Source: Azospirillum brasilense
GTDB taxonomy: Bacteria; Pseudomonadota; Alphaproteobacteria; Azospirillales; Azospirillaceae
Direction of reading: 5' to 3'
DNA: 64,000 bases
Assembly (NCBI RefSeq): GCF_022023855.1
Contig: NZ_CP059449.1
Location: 2,340,001 to 2,404,000 of the forward strand
Shown here: positions 1 to 8,423 of the stretch, in pieces
Position numbering within the stretch: position 1 is the first letter of the stretch
How the letters are laid out: the number at the start of each line of letters is the position of its first letter
Position numbers and translations under genes: made by a program
The notes under the pieces: model-generated
Seen by the model: the letters and a program-made list of their open reading frames with translations, nothing else
Database searches by the model: none
What the model was told of the DNA's origin: nothing

Positions 1-342
1 GTCGAGGGTGAGCAGGCGGACGTTGGAATGGCGTCGCGCTTGCAGACGAGCGCAACGGGTGTGAACCATGTCGACCAGAACCACCTCGCCGAATCGCTCG
101 GCCAGCATCGCCAGCGGAACCTCGATCAGCAAGCCGGACCCCGCCACCAGCGCCCGGCCGCCCCGCGGTGCCCGTTCGGCGGCTTCCTGGACGAAGCGGC
201 GGCAGGCATCGACGTGGGGCGCCCAGGCCTGCCGCTGGCGCCGGTGGCGCGCGCCGAGAGCCACCGCTTCCGCCAGATAGCCGTAGCGGCGGGACAAGGG
301 CGGGCAGGGCGTGGTCAGATACTCGAAGGCTTCTCTCAGCAT
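1..342 (-). CDS. Partial gene: Rossmann-like (methyltransferase-like) protein
   Basis: An open frame runs from an ATG at 342 off the left edge of the window, giving 114 codons with no stop. It begins MLREAFEYLTTPCP and contains VAGSGLLIEVPLAMLAERF followed by VVLVDMVH. That glycine-containing loop, a helix and then a strand ending in Asp resembles the nucleotide or SAM-binding start of a class I methyltransferase fold. It is divergent from the SDR gene, 94 bp away. The C-terminal part is missing, so the family call is inference. The protein could equally be an uncharacterised conserved protein with a degenerate SAM site. Confidence 0.6.
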   Translation of the reverse strand, partial: MLREAFEYLTTPCPPLSRRYGYLAEAVALGARHRRQRQAWAPHVDACRRFVQEAAERAPRGGRALVAGSGLLIEVPLAMLAERFGEVVLVDMVHTRCARLQARRHSNVRLLTLD

Positions 343-436
343 GGCCGCGCCCCGCTCCGCCTGTCTTTCACCGGTCCGGTCCTTGACCCTGAGGGAACCT
401 CTTGACCGGAACGGGTGGCAAGGTACCTATGGCGGC

Positions 437-1207
437 ATGGTGGAGATCAAGCGGAAAGCGGCCCTGGTCACCGGGGCGGGAAAGCGGATCGGACGCGCCA
501 TCGCGCTCGATCTCGCGGCGCGTGGCTGGCGTGTGGGCGTGCATTTCGGGCAATCCCGCAGCGAGGCCGACGCGGTGGTGACGCAGATCGTCGGGCAGGG
601 TGGCGTTGCCGTGGCGCTTCAGGCCGATCTGGAACGCGAGATGGACGCGCAGGCGCTGGTGCCCGAAGCCGTCGAGCGACTGGGCACGCTGTCGCTGCTG
701 GTCAACAACGCCTCCCGCTTCGAACGGGACGAGGTGGGGGATGTGACCCGCGAGTCCTGGGACCGCCACATAGAGGCGAATCTTCGCGCTCCCTTCGTGT
801 TGAGCCAAGCCTTCGCGGCTCAGGTGCCGGGCGACGCGGAAGGGTTGATCGTCAATATGATTGATCAGCGGGTGTGGAACCTCACCCCGCACTTCATCTC
901 CTACACCCTGTCGAAGGCCGGCCTGTGGACGTTGACCCAGACGCTCGCCATGGCACTCGCCCCGCGCATCCGGGTCAACGCGATCGGGCCGGGCCCGACG
1001 TTGAAAAATGTCCGGCAGACGGATGAGGAGTTCGCCGCGCAGCGTGAAGCGACTCCGCTGAGGCGCGGCCCCTCGCCGGAAGAGATCTGCGCGGCTTTGC
1101 GCTTCCTCATCGACGCGCCGTCGGTCACCGGGCAAATGGTCGCGCTCGACGGTGGCGAGCATTTGGGATGGGCGCAGCCGTCCTTGGGATTCGTGCCAAC
1201 GGAATAG
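437..1207 (+). CDS. SDR family oxidoreductase, FolM/pteridine reductase-like
   Basis: A 256-residue short-chain dehydrogenase. The N-terminal cofactor motif TGAGKRIGRAIA carries the basic RIGR signature seen in FolM and PTR1-type pteridine reductases. It also has the LLVNNAS strand and the catalytic YTLSK (YxxxK), followed by NAIGPGPTL. The C-terminus (TGQMVALDGGEHLGW) is complete. FolM enzymes reduce dihydrofolate or dihydrobiopterin with NADPH, so a pterin or folate role is likely but not shown here. The ATG at 437 was chosen because it starts just before the Rossmann strand; GTG at 440 is also possible. The gene reads away from the partial gene upstream and is followed by a 401 bp gap before uvrC. 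Confidence 0.82.
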   Translation: MVEIKRKAALVTGAGKRIGRAIALDLAARGWRVGVHFGQSRSEADAVVTQIVGQGGVAVALQADLEREMDAQALVPEAVERLGTLSLLVNNASRFERDEVGDVTRESWDRHIEANLRAPFVLSQAFAAQVPGDAEGLIVNMIDQRVWNLTPHFISYTLSKAGLWTLTQTLAMALAPRIRVNAIGPGPTLKNVRQTDEEFAAQREATPLRRGPSPEEICAALRFLIDAPSVTGQMVALDGGEHLGWAQPSLGFVPTE

Positions 1208-1608
1208 GCGGTTCGGCAAGGAACCGACTGGCCGTTCAGCGGACAACCCCTTGGTGGGTTGGACGCCCCGGCAAGAGGACCGCGCGTTGTACACATCCGG
1301 CCTCATCGGCGCAAGGGGCTGTTTGCACGATCCGGAAAAATAGCGGCGCAGCGCCAAAGTGCCGACTTGACTCGGGGTGTCTCCAGTAAAAACAATACCT
1401 TAGGTAAAATGCCCAATTTTTATGCATAGCTTTGGAATCCCTTGGGCCACCTTGGTTCCGCTGGGGTAACCCTTGGGTTATCGACACACTTATCCACAGG
1501 AGTCGTGGATATCCCGATGGATGCCCACCGAAGAGGTGGATCGTTCGTCTTAACCATTCAGGACAGGGGGTGGTTGACCCCCTCCCCGGACCCGACGACA
1601 TTCGAGAC
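1208..1608. other. Intergenic region before uvrC with AT-rich segment and DnaA-box-like cluster
   Basis: No convincing gene lies in these 401 bp. A segment at about 1384-1435 is strikingly AT-rich for this genome and contains the palindrome TACCTTAGGTA. A dense set of inverted repeats and DnaA-box-like sites follows at 1465-1541 (separate entry). A weak promoter-like TTGACT occurs at 1367-1372. The open frame of uvrC extends back to about 1432, but that upstream part does not resemble UvrC. Confidence 0.6.
1465..1541. promoter_or_regulatory. Cluster of DnaA-box-like sites and inverted repeats
   Basis: TTATCCACA at 1490-1498 matches the DnaA-box consensus TTATNCACA exactly. TTATCGACA at 1478-1486 differs by one base. 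A reverse GTGGAT core at 1505-1510 makes a perfect 7-bp inverted repeat with the first box (1491-1497 against 1505-1511), and a third GTGGAT core is at 1536-1541. GGTAACCC (1465-1472) and GGGTTATC (1475-1482) form a further near-perfect palindrome. Together with the AT-rich block just upstream this looks like a DnaA-binding region. Whether it is an origin, a DnaA-titration site or a DnaA-regulated promoter for uvrC cannot be told from sequence. Confidence 0.45.
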
Positions 1609-3591
1609 ATGGCCGACACCGCAGACACCCCCACGGACCTCATCCTCCCGGAGACGGACGGCGCCGACCTTCTGGGCGCCGACGCACCGGGCGCGGATAC
1701 CCAAGGCGTGGACAAGACGCCACGCCCGCGACGGCGCCCCGCCGATCTCGCCCGGGGGGCGGAGGTGATCCGCGACCACCTGAAGACCCTGCCGCAGACG
1801 CCCGGCGTCTACCGCATGCTGGCGGGCGACGGGGCCGTGCTCTATGTCGGCAAGGCCAAGAACCTGAAGCGGCGGGTGTTCAACTATACCCAGGTCAACC
1901 GCCTGCCCGTGCGGCTGCAGCGCATGGTGTCGGAAACGGAGACCATGGAGTTCGTCACGACCCACACCGAGGTCGAGGCGCTGCTCCTCGAATCGAACCT
2001 GATCAAGCGGCTGATGCCGCGCTACAACGTGCTGCTGCGGGACGACAAGACCTTCCCGCACATCATGATCACGAAGGACCACGGCTACCCGCAGCTGACC
2101 AAGCATCGGGGCGCGCGGTCGCGCGACGCCGACTATTTCGGTCCTTTCGCCTCGGCGGGGGCGGTCAACCGGACGATCACCGCGCTCCAGCGCGCCTTCC
2201 TGCTGCGCAACTGCGCTGACACGGTGTTCGCCGCGCGCACGCGGCCCTGCCTGCAGTACCAGATCAAGCGCTGCACCGCACCCTGCGTGGAGCGGGTCAG
2301 CCCGGCGGAGTATCAGGCGCAGGTCGATCAGGCGCGCGCCTTCCTGTCCGGCAAGAGCCGCGACATCCAGACGGAGTTCGTCGCGGAGATGACCAAGGCG
2401 GCGGAGAATCTCGATTACGAGACCGCCGCCCGCTACCGCGACCGTATCCGTGCGCTGACCGCGGTGCAGGCCCACCAGGACATCAACGTCGAAGGGGTGG
2501 TCGAGGACGCCGACGTGATCGCCGCCTACGCGGAGGGCGGGATGACCTGCGTGCAGGTGTTCTTCTTCCGCGGCGGGCGCAACTACGGCAACCGCGCCTA
2601 TTTCCCCAGCCACGACAAGAGCGCCGAGACCCCGGAGGTGCTGGCCGCCTTCATCGCCCAGTTCTACGAGAACAAGGCGGCCCCGGGCCTCGTCCTGGTC
2701 AGTCACGACCTGCCGGAGCAGGAACTGCTGACCGAGGCCCTGGCGCTGCGTGCCGGCCACCGGGTGGAGCTGGCCGCGCCCAAGAGGGGCGACAAGCGCC
2801 GCATCGTCGAACACGCCCTGACCAACGCGCGGGAGGCCCATGGGCGGCGGCTGGCCGAAAGCTCGTCGCAGGCACGGCTGCTCGACGGGGTGGCGACGGT
2901 GTTCGGGCTGGACGGCCCGCCGCAGCGGATTGAGGTCTACGACAACTCGCATGTCCAGGGCGCCCATGCTATCGGCGCCATGATCGTCGCCGGGCCGGAG
3001 GGCTTCATCAAGAACGCCTACCGCAAGTTCAACATCAAGACCGAGGGTGCGGCCGGGGACGACTTCGCGATGATGCGCGAGGTCATGGCCCGCCGCTTCG
3101 GCCGGGCGATCAAGGAGGATCCGGAGCGGACGCAGGGCACGTGGCCTGATCTGGTGCTGATCGACGGCGGCATCGGGCAGCTCAACATGGCGCTGGGCGT
3201 GCTGGCCGATCTCGGGATCGACGACGTGACGCTGGTCGGCATCGCCAAGGGGCCGGACCGCGACGCCGGGCGTGAGCGCTTCTTCATGCCGGACCGCGCC
3301 CCGTTCCAGCTGGAAATGCGCGATCCCGTGCTCTATTTCCTGCAACGGCTGCGGGACGAGGCGCACCGCTTCGCCATCGGCACCCATCGGGCGAAGCGCA
3401 CCAAGGCGTTGGGCAAATCGATGATCGACGAGATTCCCGGAATCGGACCCAGCCGGAAGAAGGCCCTGCTGCACCATTTTGGCAGCGCCGTCGCCGTTTC
3501 CCGCGCCGGTCTGGCGGATTTGGAGTCGGTCGAAGGGATCAGCAAGACAGTGGCGAAAAAGATATACGATCATTTCCATTCAGACGGTTAG
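1609..3591 (+). CDS. uvrC: Excinuclease ABC subunit C
   Basis: UvrC makes both incisions around a bulky DNA lesion that UvrAB has marked in nucleotide excision repair. The 660-residue product starts at ATG 1609 ([10 protein letters not shown]) with an acidic, low-complexity extension of about 50 residues. The GIY-YIG nuclease domain follows at about 60-140 ([21 protein letters not shown]). Then come the UVR motif region, the C-terminal RNase H-like endonuclease domain ([21 protein letters not shown]) and a terminal helix-hairpin-helix ([18 protein letters not shown]). The length is slightly above the usual value of about 600-630 because of the extension. pgsA follows 48 bp downstream on the same strand and may be co-transcribed. 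Confidence 0.97.
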   Translation: MADTADTPTDLILPETDGADLLGADAPGADTQGVDKTPRPRRRPADLARGAEVIRDHLKTLPQTPGVYRMLAGDGAVLYVGKAKNLKRRVFNYTQVNRLPVRLQRMVSETETMEFVTTHTEVEALLLESNLIKRLMPRYNVLLRDDKTFPHIMITKDHGYPQLTKHRGARSRDADYFGPFASAGAVNRTITALQRAFLLRNCADTVFAARTRPCLQYQIKRCTAPCVERVSPAEYQAQVDQARAFLSGKSRDIQTEFVAEMTKAAENLDYETAARYRDRIRALTAVQAHQDINVEGVVEDADVIAAYAEGGMTCVQVFFFRGGRNYGNRAYFPSHDKSAETPEVLAAFIAQFYENKAAPGLVLVSHDLPEQELLTEALALRAGHRVELAAPKRGDKRRIVEHALTNAREAHGRRLAESSSQARLLDGVATVFGLDGPPQRIEVYDNSHVQGAHAIGAMIVAGPEGFIKNAYRKFNIKTEGAAGDDFAMMREVMARRFGRAIKEDPERTQGTWPDLVLIDGGIGQLNMALGVLADLGIDDVTLVGIAKGPDRDAGRERFFMPDRAPFQLEMRDPVLYFLQRLRDEAHRFAIGTHRAKRTKALGKSMIDEIPGIGPSRKKALLHHFGSAVAVSRAGLADLESVEGISKTVAKKIYDHFHSDG

Positions 3592-3639
3592 AATGACGCC
3601 GCCCGCCGCGCGTTTCCCCCGATTCCAGAGTTGCGACCG

Positions 3640-4251
3640 ATGCTGACCAGCCTGCCGAACCTGCTCACCCTGTCGCGCATCGCGGTGATCCCCGTCGTGG
3701 TCGGGTTGTTCTACGTGCCGGAGGCGTGGGCCGCCTACACGGCCTGCGCCCTGTTCGCCGCGGCCTGCATCACCGACTGGTTCGACGGCTATCTGGCCCG
3801 TGCCTGGGAGCAGGAAAGCGTCATCGGCAAGTTCCTCGATCCCATCGCGGACAAGCTGCTGGTCGCCGCGACGCTGATCATGCTGGTCGCCTTCGCCCGG
3901 CTGTCCGGGCTGTCGGTGCTGGCCGCCGTGGTCATCCTGCTGCGCGAAGTGCTGGTGTCCGGCCTGCGCGAGTATCTGGCCGGGCTGAACGTCGGGGTGC
4001 CGGTCACCTGGATGGCCAAGTGGAAGACGACGATCCAGATGGTGGCGATCGGCTTCCTGATCGTCGGCGATTACGGTCCGGTCCACATCCCGGTCACTCT
4101 GATCGGCACGCTGGGCCTGTGGGTAGCGGCGATCCTCACCTTCGTCACCGGGTGGGATTACATGCGCGCCGGGCTGAAGCACATGATGGCCCACCAGCCG
4201 GCCAAGCCCCGTAAGGGCGCCCCGGGCAACCCGGCCCGCACGCCGGGCTGA
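3640..4251 (+). CDS. pgsA: CDP-diacylglycerol--glycerol-3-phosphate 3-phosphatidyltransferase
   Basis: PgsA makes phosphatidylglycerol-phosphate from CDP-diacylglycerol and glycerol-3-phosphate at the inner membrane, the committed step to phosphatidylglycerol and cardiolipin. The 203-residue protein has the complete CDP-alcohol phosphatidyltransferase signature: DWFDGYLAR, eight residues, then GKFLDPIAD. It has about five hydrophobic membrane segments. The N-terminus MLTSLPNLLTLSRI is typical of the family, which supports ATG 3640 over the in-frame TTG at 3631. The tail is basic and proline-rich. It lies directly after uvrC, a common neighbour in proteobacteria. Confidence 0.95.
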   Translation: MLTSLPNLLTLSRIAVIPVVVGLFYVPEAWAAYTACALFAAACITDWFDGYLARAWEQESVIGKFLDPIADKLLVAATLIMLVAFARLSGLSVLAAVVILLREVLVSGLREYLAGLNVGVPVTWMAKWKTTIQMVAIGFLIVGDYGPVHIPVTLIGTLGLWVAAILTFVTGWDYMRAGLKHMMAHQPAKPRKGAPGNPARTPG

Positions 4252-4416
4252 GCCGCCTTCCGGGGCCGAGTCGCTTTTTATCGCAAAGGGCTTTCCGGCT
4301 GGCGGCAGAGGGGGCCACAAATCCGGTTTGTCCGTTCGCATGCCCGTGTGTTTCTGCTATGTGACCGGGGAACGCCCGCACAGCGATGGGCGGCAAGGCG
4401 GAGGATAGGGGCTTCC

Positions 4417-4944
4417 ATGAAGATGTTCGGCCTGACGGGGTGGAGCGGCAGCGGCAAGACGACGCTGATCGTTCGCCTGATCCCGGCGCTGATCCGGCGT
4501 GGCCTGACCGTTTCGACCATGAAGCACGCGCACAAGGGCTTCGACATCGATCACCCCGGCAAGGACAGCCACAACCATCGCGAGGCCGGCGCCACCGAGG
4601 TGCTGGTCAGTTCGCCCCGCCGCTGGGCGCTGATGCACGAGATCCGCAACGACGAGCCGGAACTGTCCCTGGCGGAACTGCTGCCGAAGCTGTCGCCGGT
4701 CGATCTGCTGCTGATCGAAGGCTTCAAGCGCGAACCGCACGAGAAGATCGAGGTGTGGCGCGCCTCGGTGGGCAAGTCGCTGATCGCGCGCGACGATCCG
4801 AGCATCGTCGCGATCGCGAGCGACGGGCCGGTGCCGGACGCCGGGGTGCCTGTCTTCGACCTGAACGACGAGGAGGCCATCGCGTCCTTCATCATTGAGC
4901 GTTGCGCGCTGGACCGGTGCAAGGCAACGGGACAGGCTGTCTGA
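4417..4944 (+). CDS. mobB: Molybdopterin-guanine dinucleotide biosynthesis protein B
   Basis: MobB is a small GTP-binding protein that assists MobA in attaching GMP to molybdopterin. The 175-residue product starts MKMFGLTGWSGSGKTTL with a clear P-loop at residues 8-16. It continues with the family motif MKHAHKGFDIDHPGKDS, then LLLIEGFKREPHEKIEV. ATG 4417 lies behind a GGAGG-like site and places the P-loop at the usual position. It opens a run of four molybdenum-cofactor genes in the order mobB-moeA-moaD-moaE, so the cell probably makes a dinucleotide form of the cofactor. Confidence 0.93.
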   Translation: MKMFGLTGWSGSGKTTLIVRLIPALIRRGLTVSTMKHAHKGFDIDHPGKDSHNHREAGATEVLVSSPRRWALMHEIRNDEPELSLAELLPKLSPVDLLLIEGFKREPHEKIEVWRASVGKSLIARDDPSIVAIASDGPVPDAGVPVFDLNDEEAIASFIIERCALDRCKATGQAV

Positions 4945-4972
4945 GACGGCGGTGTGCAGGGTGGAGTAGGCA

Positions 4973-6226
4973 ATGGCTCAGCTTAGCGACGATTGCTTCG
5001 CCTTCGGCGGCGAGATGATGGCGGTGGACCGAGCGCTGGAGCTTCTCTCCGGCCGCCTCCACCCCGTCACCGCGACCCGCCGGATCGGTCTTGCCGACGC
5101 GCTGGGCCATGTGTTGGCCGAGGATGTCGTCGCTCCGTTCAACGTGCCGCCGCACGACAATTCGGCGGTGGACGGCTACGCGGTCTTCTTCGACGACCTG
5201 ACGCCCGACGCGGCCACGCGGCTGCCGGTCACGGCGCGTGTCGCCGCGGGCCACGCGCTGGACCGTCCGGGACGGCGCGGCGAGGCGGTGCGCATCTTCA
5301 CCGGCGCCCCGATGCCCGAGGGATTCGACACGGTGCTGATGCAGGAGGACTGCAAGGCGGAGGAGAGCACCGTCGCCATTCCCCCCGGCATCCGCCGCGG
5401 CGCCAACCGCCGCCGCGCCGGGGAGGACATGGCGCAGGGGAGCACCGTCCTGACCGCCGGACGCCGGCTGCGGGCGGAGGACATCGGTCTGCTCGCCTCG
5501 CTGGGGCGGCGGGAGGCGACGGTGCGCACGGCCCTGCGCGTCGCCGTCTTCTCCACCGGGGACGAGGTGCGGGAGCCGGGCGTGCCGCTGGAGCCGGGCT
5601 GCATCTACGACGCCAACCGCTTCGCCCTGATCGCCGCGCTGCGCCAGCTCGGTTGCCGCGTGACCGACCTCGGCATCCTGCTCGACCGGCTCGACGCCGT
5701 TCGCGGCGCTTTGGCCGAAGCCGCGGAGACGCACGACGTCCTCATCACATCCGGTGGCATGTCCACGGGGGAGGAGGACCACGTCAAGGCGGCGGTGGAG
5801 ACTCTGGGCGGCCTGCATTTCTGGCGGCTGGCGATCAAGCCGGGGCGCCCGGTGGCTTTGGGGACAGCCAAGGGCGCCGTCTTCGTCGGCTTGCCGGGCA
5901 ACCCGGTAGCGGTCATGGTCACCTTCCTGCGCATCGCCCGCCCGATCCTGCTCCGGCTGATGGGGGCGGCCGACGAGGCGCCCGCCTTGTTCCCGCTGCG
6001 AGCGGGCTTTACCTACAAGAAAAAGGCAGGGCGGCGCGAGTATGTGCGGGCCACGCTCGCCCGCGCCGCCGACGGGGTTTTGACCGCGGTCAAGCACCCG
6101 CGCGACGGGGCGGGCATCCTGTCGTCGATGGTCGAGTCCGACGGGCTCGTCGAACTGCCGGAAGAGATCACCCGCGTCGAACCGGGGATGATCGTGGATT
6201 TCCTGCCTTTCAGTGAGGTTCGGTGA
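4973..6226 (+). CDS. moeA: Molybdopterin molybdenumtransferase
   Basis: MoeA (also named Glp) inserts molybdate into adenylylated molybdopterin. The 417-residue product shows PPHDNSAVDGYAV near the N-terminus. The MoCF-binding domain has SGGMSTGEEDHVK and GLPGNPVAVMVTF, and a C-terminal beta-barrel-like domain IV follows. The length is as expected for the family. ATG 4973 has a GGAG site 8-10 bp upstream. The stop codon overlaps the moaD start (TGATG at 6224-6228), indicating translational coupling. Confidence 0.95.
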   Translation: MAQLSDDCFAFGGEMMAVDRALELLSGRLHPVTATRRIGLADALGHVLAEDVVAPFNVPPHDNSAVDGYAVFFDDLTPDAATRLPVTARVAAGHALDRPGRRGEAVRIFTGAPMPEGFDTVLMQEDCKAEESTVAIPPGIRRGANRRRAGEDMAQGSTVLTAGRRLRAEDIGLLASLGRREATVRTALRVAVFSTGDEVREPGVPLEPGCIYDANRFALIAALRQLGCRVTDLGILLDRLDAVRGALAEAAETHDVLITSGGMSTGEEDHVKAAVETLGGLHFWRLAIKPGRPVALGTAKGAVFVGLPGNPVAVMVTFLRIARPILLRLMGAADEAPALFPLRAGFTYKKKAGRREYVRATLARAADGVLTAVKHPRDGAGILSSMVESDGLVELPEEITRVEPGMIVDFLPFSEVR

Positions 6227-6477
6227 TGAAGATCCTCTATTTCGCCTGGCTGCGCACCAAGATCGGCGTGGCGACCGAGACGGTGGACCTGCCGGCGGAG
6301 GTCCGGGACGTCGGCGCCCTGGTGGAGTGGCTGAAGACCCGCAGCCCGAAGCACGCCGACGCGCTCGCCAACAGCACGGTGGTCAAGGTCGCAGTGAACC
6401 AGGAGCATGTGCCCTACGACTATCCGGTCGGCCCCGGCGACGAGGTGGCCCTGTTCCCGCCGGTGACCGGCGGCTGA
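6226..6477 (+). CDS. moaD: Molybdopterin synthase small subunit
   Basis: MoaD is the ubiquitin-like sulfur carrier of molybdopterin synthase. The 83-residue product ends in VTGG, the Gly-Gly tail that is adenylylated and converted to thiocarboxylate. The preceding PGDEVALFPPVTGG is the standard family ending. Translation probably starts at ATG 6226, overlapping the moeA stop; GTG at 6223 is an in-frame alternative. Its partner moaE follows 16 bp downstream. Confidence 0.95.
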   Translation: MKILYFAWLRTKIGVATETVDLPAEVRDVGALVEWLKTRSPKHADALANSTVVKVAVNQEHVPYDYPVGPGDEVALFPPVTGG

Positions 6478-6493
6478 GGAAGGAAACGTTGCC

Positions 6494-6952
6494 GTGACGG
6501 TGAAGGTGCAGAGCGAGGATTTCGACGTCGGGGCGGAACTGGCCGCGATGACCGGCGGCAAGACGGGCATCGGCGGGGTGACCCTGTTCGTCGGGCTGGT
6601 GCGCGACATGGCCGGCGGCGAGTCCGTCAGCGCCATGACGCTGGAGCATTATCCCGGCATGACCGAGCGGCAGTTGGAGGCGATCGAGGCGGAAGCGCGG
6701 GAGCGCTGGCCGCTGGACGACGCGCGGATCATCCATCGCTACGGGCGGCTGGAGCCGGGTGACCGGATCGTGCTGGTCGCCACCGCCAGCGCCCACCGCG
6801 AAGCGGCCTTCGAAAGCTGCCATTTCCTGATCGACTGGCTGAAGACCAAGGCGCCCTTCTGGAAGATGGAGGCCACCCCGGAGGGCGAGCGCTGGGTGGA
6901 GGCCAAGGAGTCCGACGACACGGCGGCGGCCCGCTGGACGAAACCGGCGTGA
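6494..6952 (+). CDS. moaE: Molybdopterin synthase catalytic subunit
   Basis: MoaE binds MoaD and uses its thiocarboxylate to make the dithiolene of molybdopterin from cPMP. The 152-residue product contains the family core FVGLVRDMAGGESVSAMTLEHYPGM, here cited as FVGLVRD and LEHYPGM. It also has HRYGRLEPGD and the catalytic region LKTKAPFWKME with its conserved lysines. The start is GTG 6494, preceded by GAGGAAA at a good distance. The order moaD-moaE is typical. Confidence 0.95.
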   Translation: MTVKVQSEDFDVGAELAAMTGGKTGIGGVTLFVGLVRDMAGGESVSAMTLEHYPGMTERQLEAIEAEARERWPLDDARIIHRYGRLEPGDRIVLVATASAHREAAFESCHFLIDWLKTKAPFWKMEATPEGERWVEAKESDDTAAARWTKPA

Positions 6953-7041
6953 GGTGAGAGGCAGCGCACAGACGGCGTCCTCCTCACGGTGTTTGGATCC
7001 GCTCCCGCGCAAGGCTGTGCGCGCATGCGGAGTGTCCGATC

Positions 7042-7692
7042 ATGCGAACCCGGTTCCTGCTCGCCGGACTGGCGGCCCTGTCGCTGGGCGCGTTCCTGTC
7101 GTGCCCCGTCCAAGGGAAGGAGCGGCAAACGGCGGAGCGGGTTCTGACCGACCCGGTCAGCGGCTGCCGCGTCCGCGACCCTGATCCGAGCCGGGGGAGG
7201 TCCGTCCGCTGGAGCGGCGCCTGCCGCAACGGTTTCGCTCACGGTGCCGGTGTTCTTGAAACGTTCGATGATACTGAGCCGGCGGACTGGACCGAGGCGG
7301 TCTTCGTCGATGGCCGGGCCGAGGGGCCGGGACGCAGCGGGCGCGCGGATGGGACGATCTTCCAGGGCCGTTTCCAGCATGGCCTCGCCACCGGCCCGGG
7401 GACGCTGACCCTACCGGACGGTCACCGCTACGTCGGCGGATTCGCGTTCGGGCGCCCGACCGGGCAGGGGGAGTTCATCGCCTCCATGGGGTTGCGCTAC
7501 CGTGCGCGGGTCGATCGGGATGGGCGGGTGTGGCCCGGCGCGCTTCTCGGCTCGAAGCCAGCCGAGCCCATCCAGTCCGCCGAGCGGCCGGAAGCGCGGG
7601 GCAAGGCGGCGCCGGGCAGCCTGGAGGAGTGGCTGCGCACGCCGCCTTGGGACTACCGCGATCCGGTGCCGAACGATGCGAACCGGCGTTGA
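7042..7692 (+). CDS. Secreted MORN-repeat protein
   Basis: A 216-residue protein with an N-terminal signal peptide (MRTRFLLAGLAALSLGAFLS, with a cysteine shortly after that could also suit lipidation). Two or three MORN-type repeats are visible at about residues 95-150: DGTIFQGRFQHGLATGPG, then DGHRYVGGFAFGRPTGQG. MORN repeats form an extended beta structure used for binding lipids or proteins. No enzymatic motif is seen. It sits 89 bp after moaE on the same strand but has no obvious link to cofactor synthesis. Function unknown. Confidence 0.75.
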   Translation: MRTRFLLAGLAALSLGAFLSCPVQGKERQTAERVLTDPVSGCRVRDPDPSRGRSVRWSGACRNGFAHGAGVLETFDDTEPADWTEAVFVDGRAEGPGRSGRADGTIFQGRFQHGLATGPGTLTLPDGHRYVGGFAFGRPTGQGEFIASMGLRYRARVDRDGRVWPGALLGSKPAEPIQSAERPEARGKAAPGSLEEWLRTPPWDYRDPVPNDANRR

Positions 7693-7766
7693 CCAGCTTT
7701 GCACAGGCGGCGTTTGCCAGACACGCCGCGCCGTGGTGACATCCTGGACCCCTTCGGAAGACGGCG

Positions 7767-8402
7767 ATGAACTGGCAGACCCTCGGATTCTTCTTCGCGA
7801 CGGCCTTCGTGCTGTCGATGACTCCCGGCCCCAACATGCTGCTGGCGATGAGCCTCGGCTTGCGCTACGGCGTCCGCCGCGCGGCCTGGGGCGGGCTGGG
7901 CATGTGCGTGGCGCTGACGACGATGGCCACCCTGTCGGTGCTGGGCCTCGGAGCCCTGCTGGCGGCGTCGGAACCGGCCTTCCAGGCGGTGAAGTGGGCG
8001 GGCGTGGCCTATCTGACCTGGCTCGGCATCGCCGCGTGGCGGGCGCCGGTGCCGGACGGCTCGCCGCGCGTCAGCGGCGCCGCGGCGGCGGAGGAAGCCC
8101 CGGCCCATCGCCTGTTCCTGCGCGGGCTGCTGGTTGCCTTCAGCAACCCTAAGGCTCTGGTTTTCATGGCCGCCCTGTTCCCGCAGTTCATCGATCCGAC
8201 GACCCCGCTGATGCCACAGTTGGTGGCGCTGGTGGCGATCATGGTAGTGATCGAGTTCGGTTGGATCATGGCCTACGCCACCGGGGGCAACAGCATCGGC
8301 GCCCGCCTGACCAGCGGATCCGCGGCCCGCACCCTCAACCGCCTGACCGGCGGTCTGATGATCGGCGCCGGCGGGCTGCTGGCACTCGCCCGCCGGCTGT
8401 GA
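7767..8402 (+). CDS. LysE/RhtB family amino-acid exporter
   Basis: A 211-residue inner-membrane protein of the LysE/RhtB translocator family, which export amino acids or derivatives such as lysine, homoserine, threonine or leucine. The family signature TPGPNMLLAMSLGLRYG follows the first membrane helix. The mid region FSNPKALVFMAALFPQFID is also characteristic. About six hydrophobic segments are present. The substrate cannot be deduced. It is convergent with the hydrolase gene, whose end is 21 bp away. Confidence 0.9.
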   Translation: MNWQTLGFFFATAFVLSMTPGPNMLLAMSLGLRYGVRRAAWGGLGMCVALTTMATLSVLGLGALLAASEPAFQAVKWAGVAYLTWLGIAAWRAPVPDGSPRVSGAAAAEEAPAHRLFLRGLLVAFSNPKALVFMAALFPQFIDPTTPLMPQLVALVAIMVVIEFGWIMAYATGGNSIGARLTSGSAARTLNRLTGGLMIGAGGLLALARRL

Positions 8403-8423
8403 TCGCCCACCGTCTGTGATTGC

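Noticed and set aside
1432..1608. N-terminal extension of uvrC to an earlier start
   Set aside because: The extra 59 residues resemble no UvrC and run through the DnaA-box-like cluster. ATG 1609 gives a normal-length protein.
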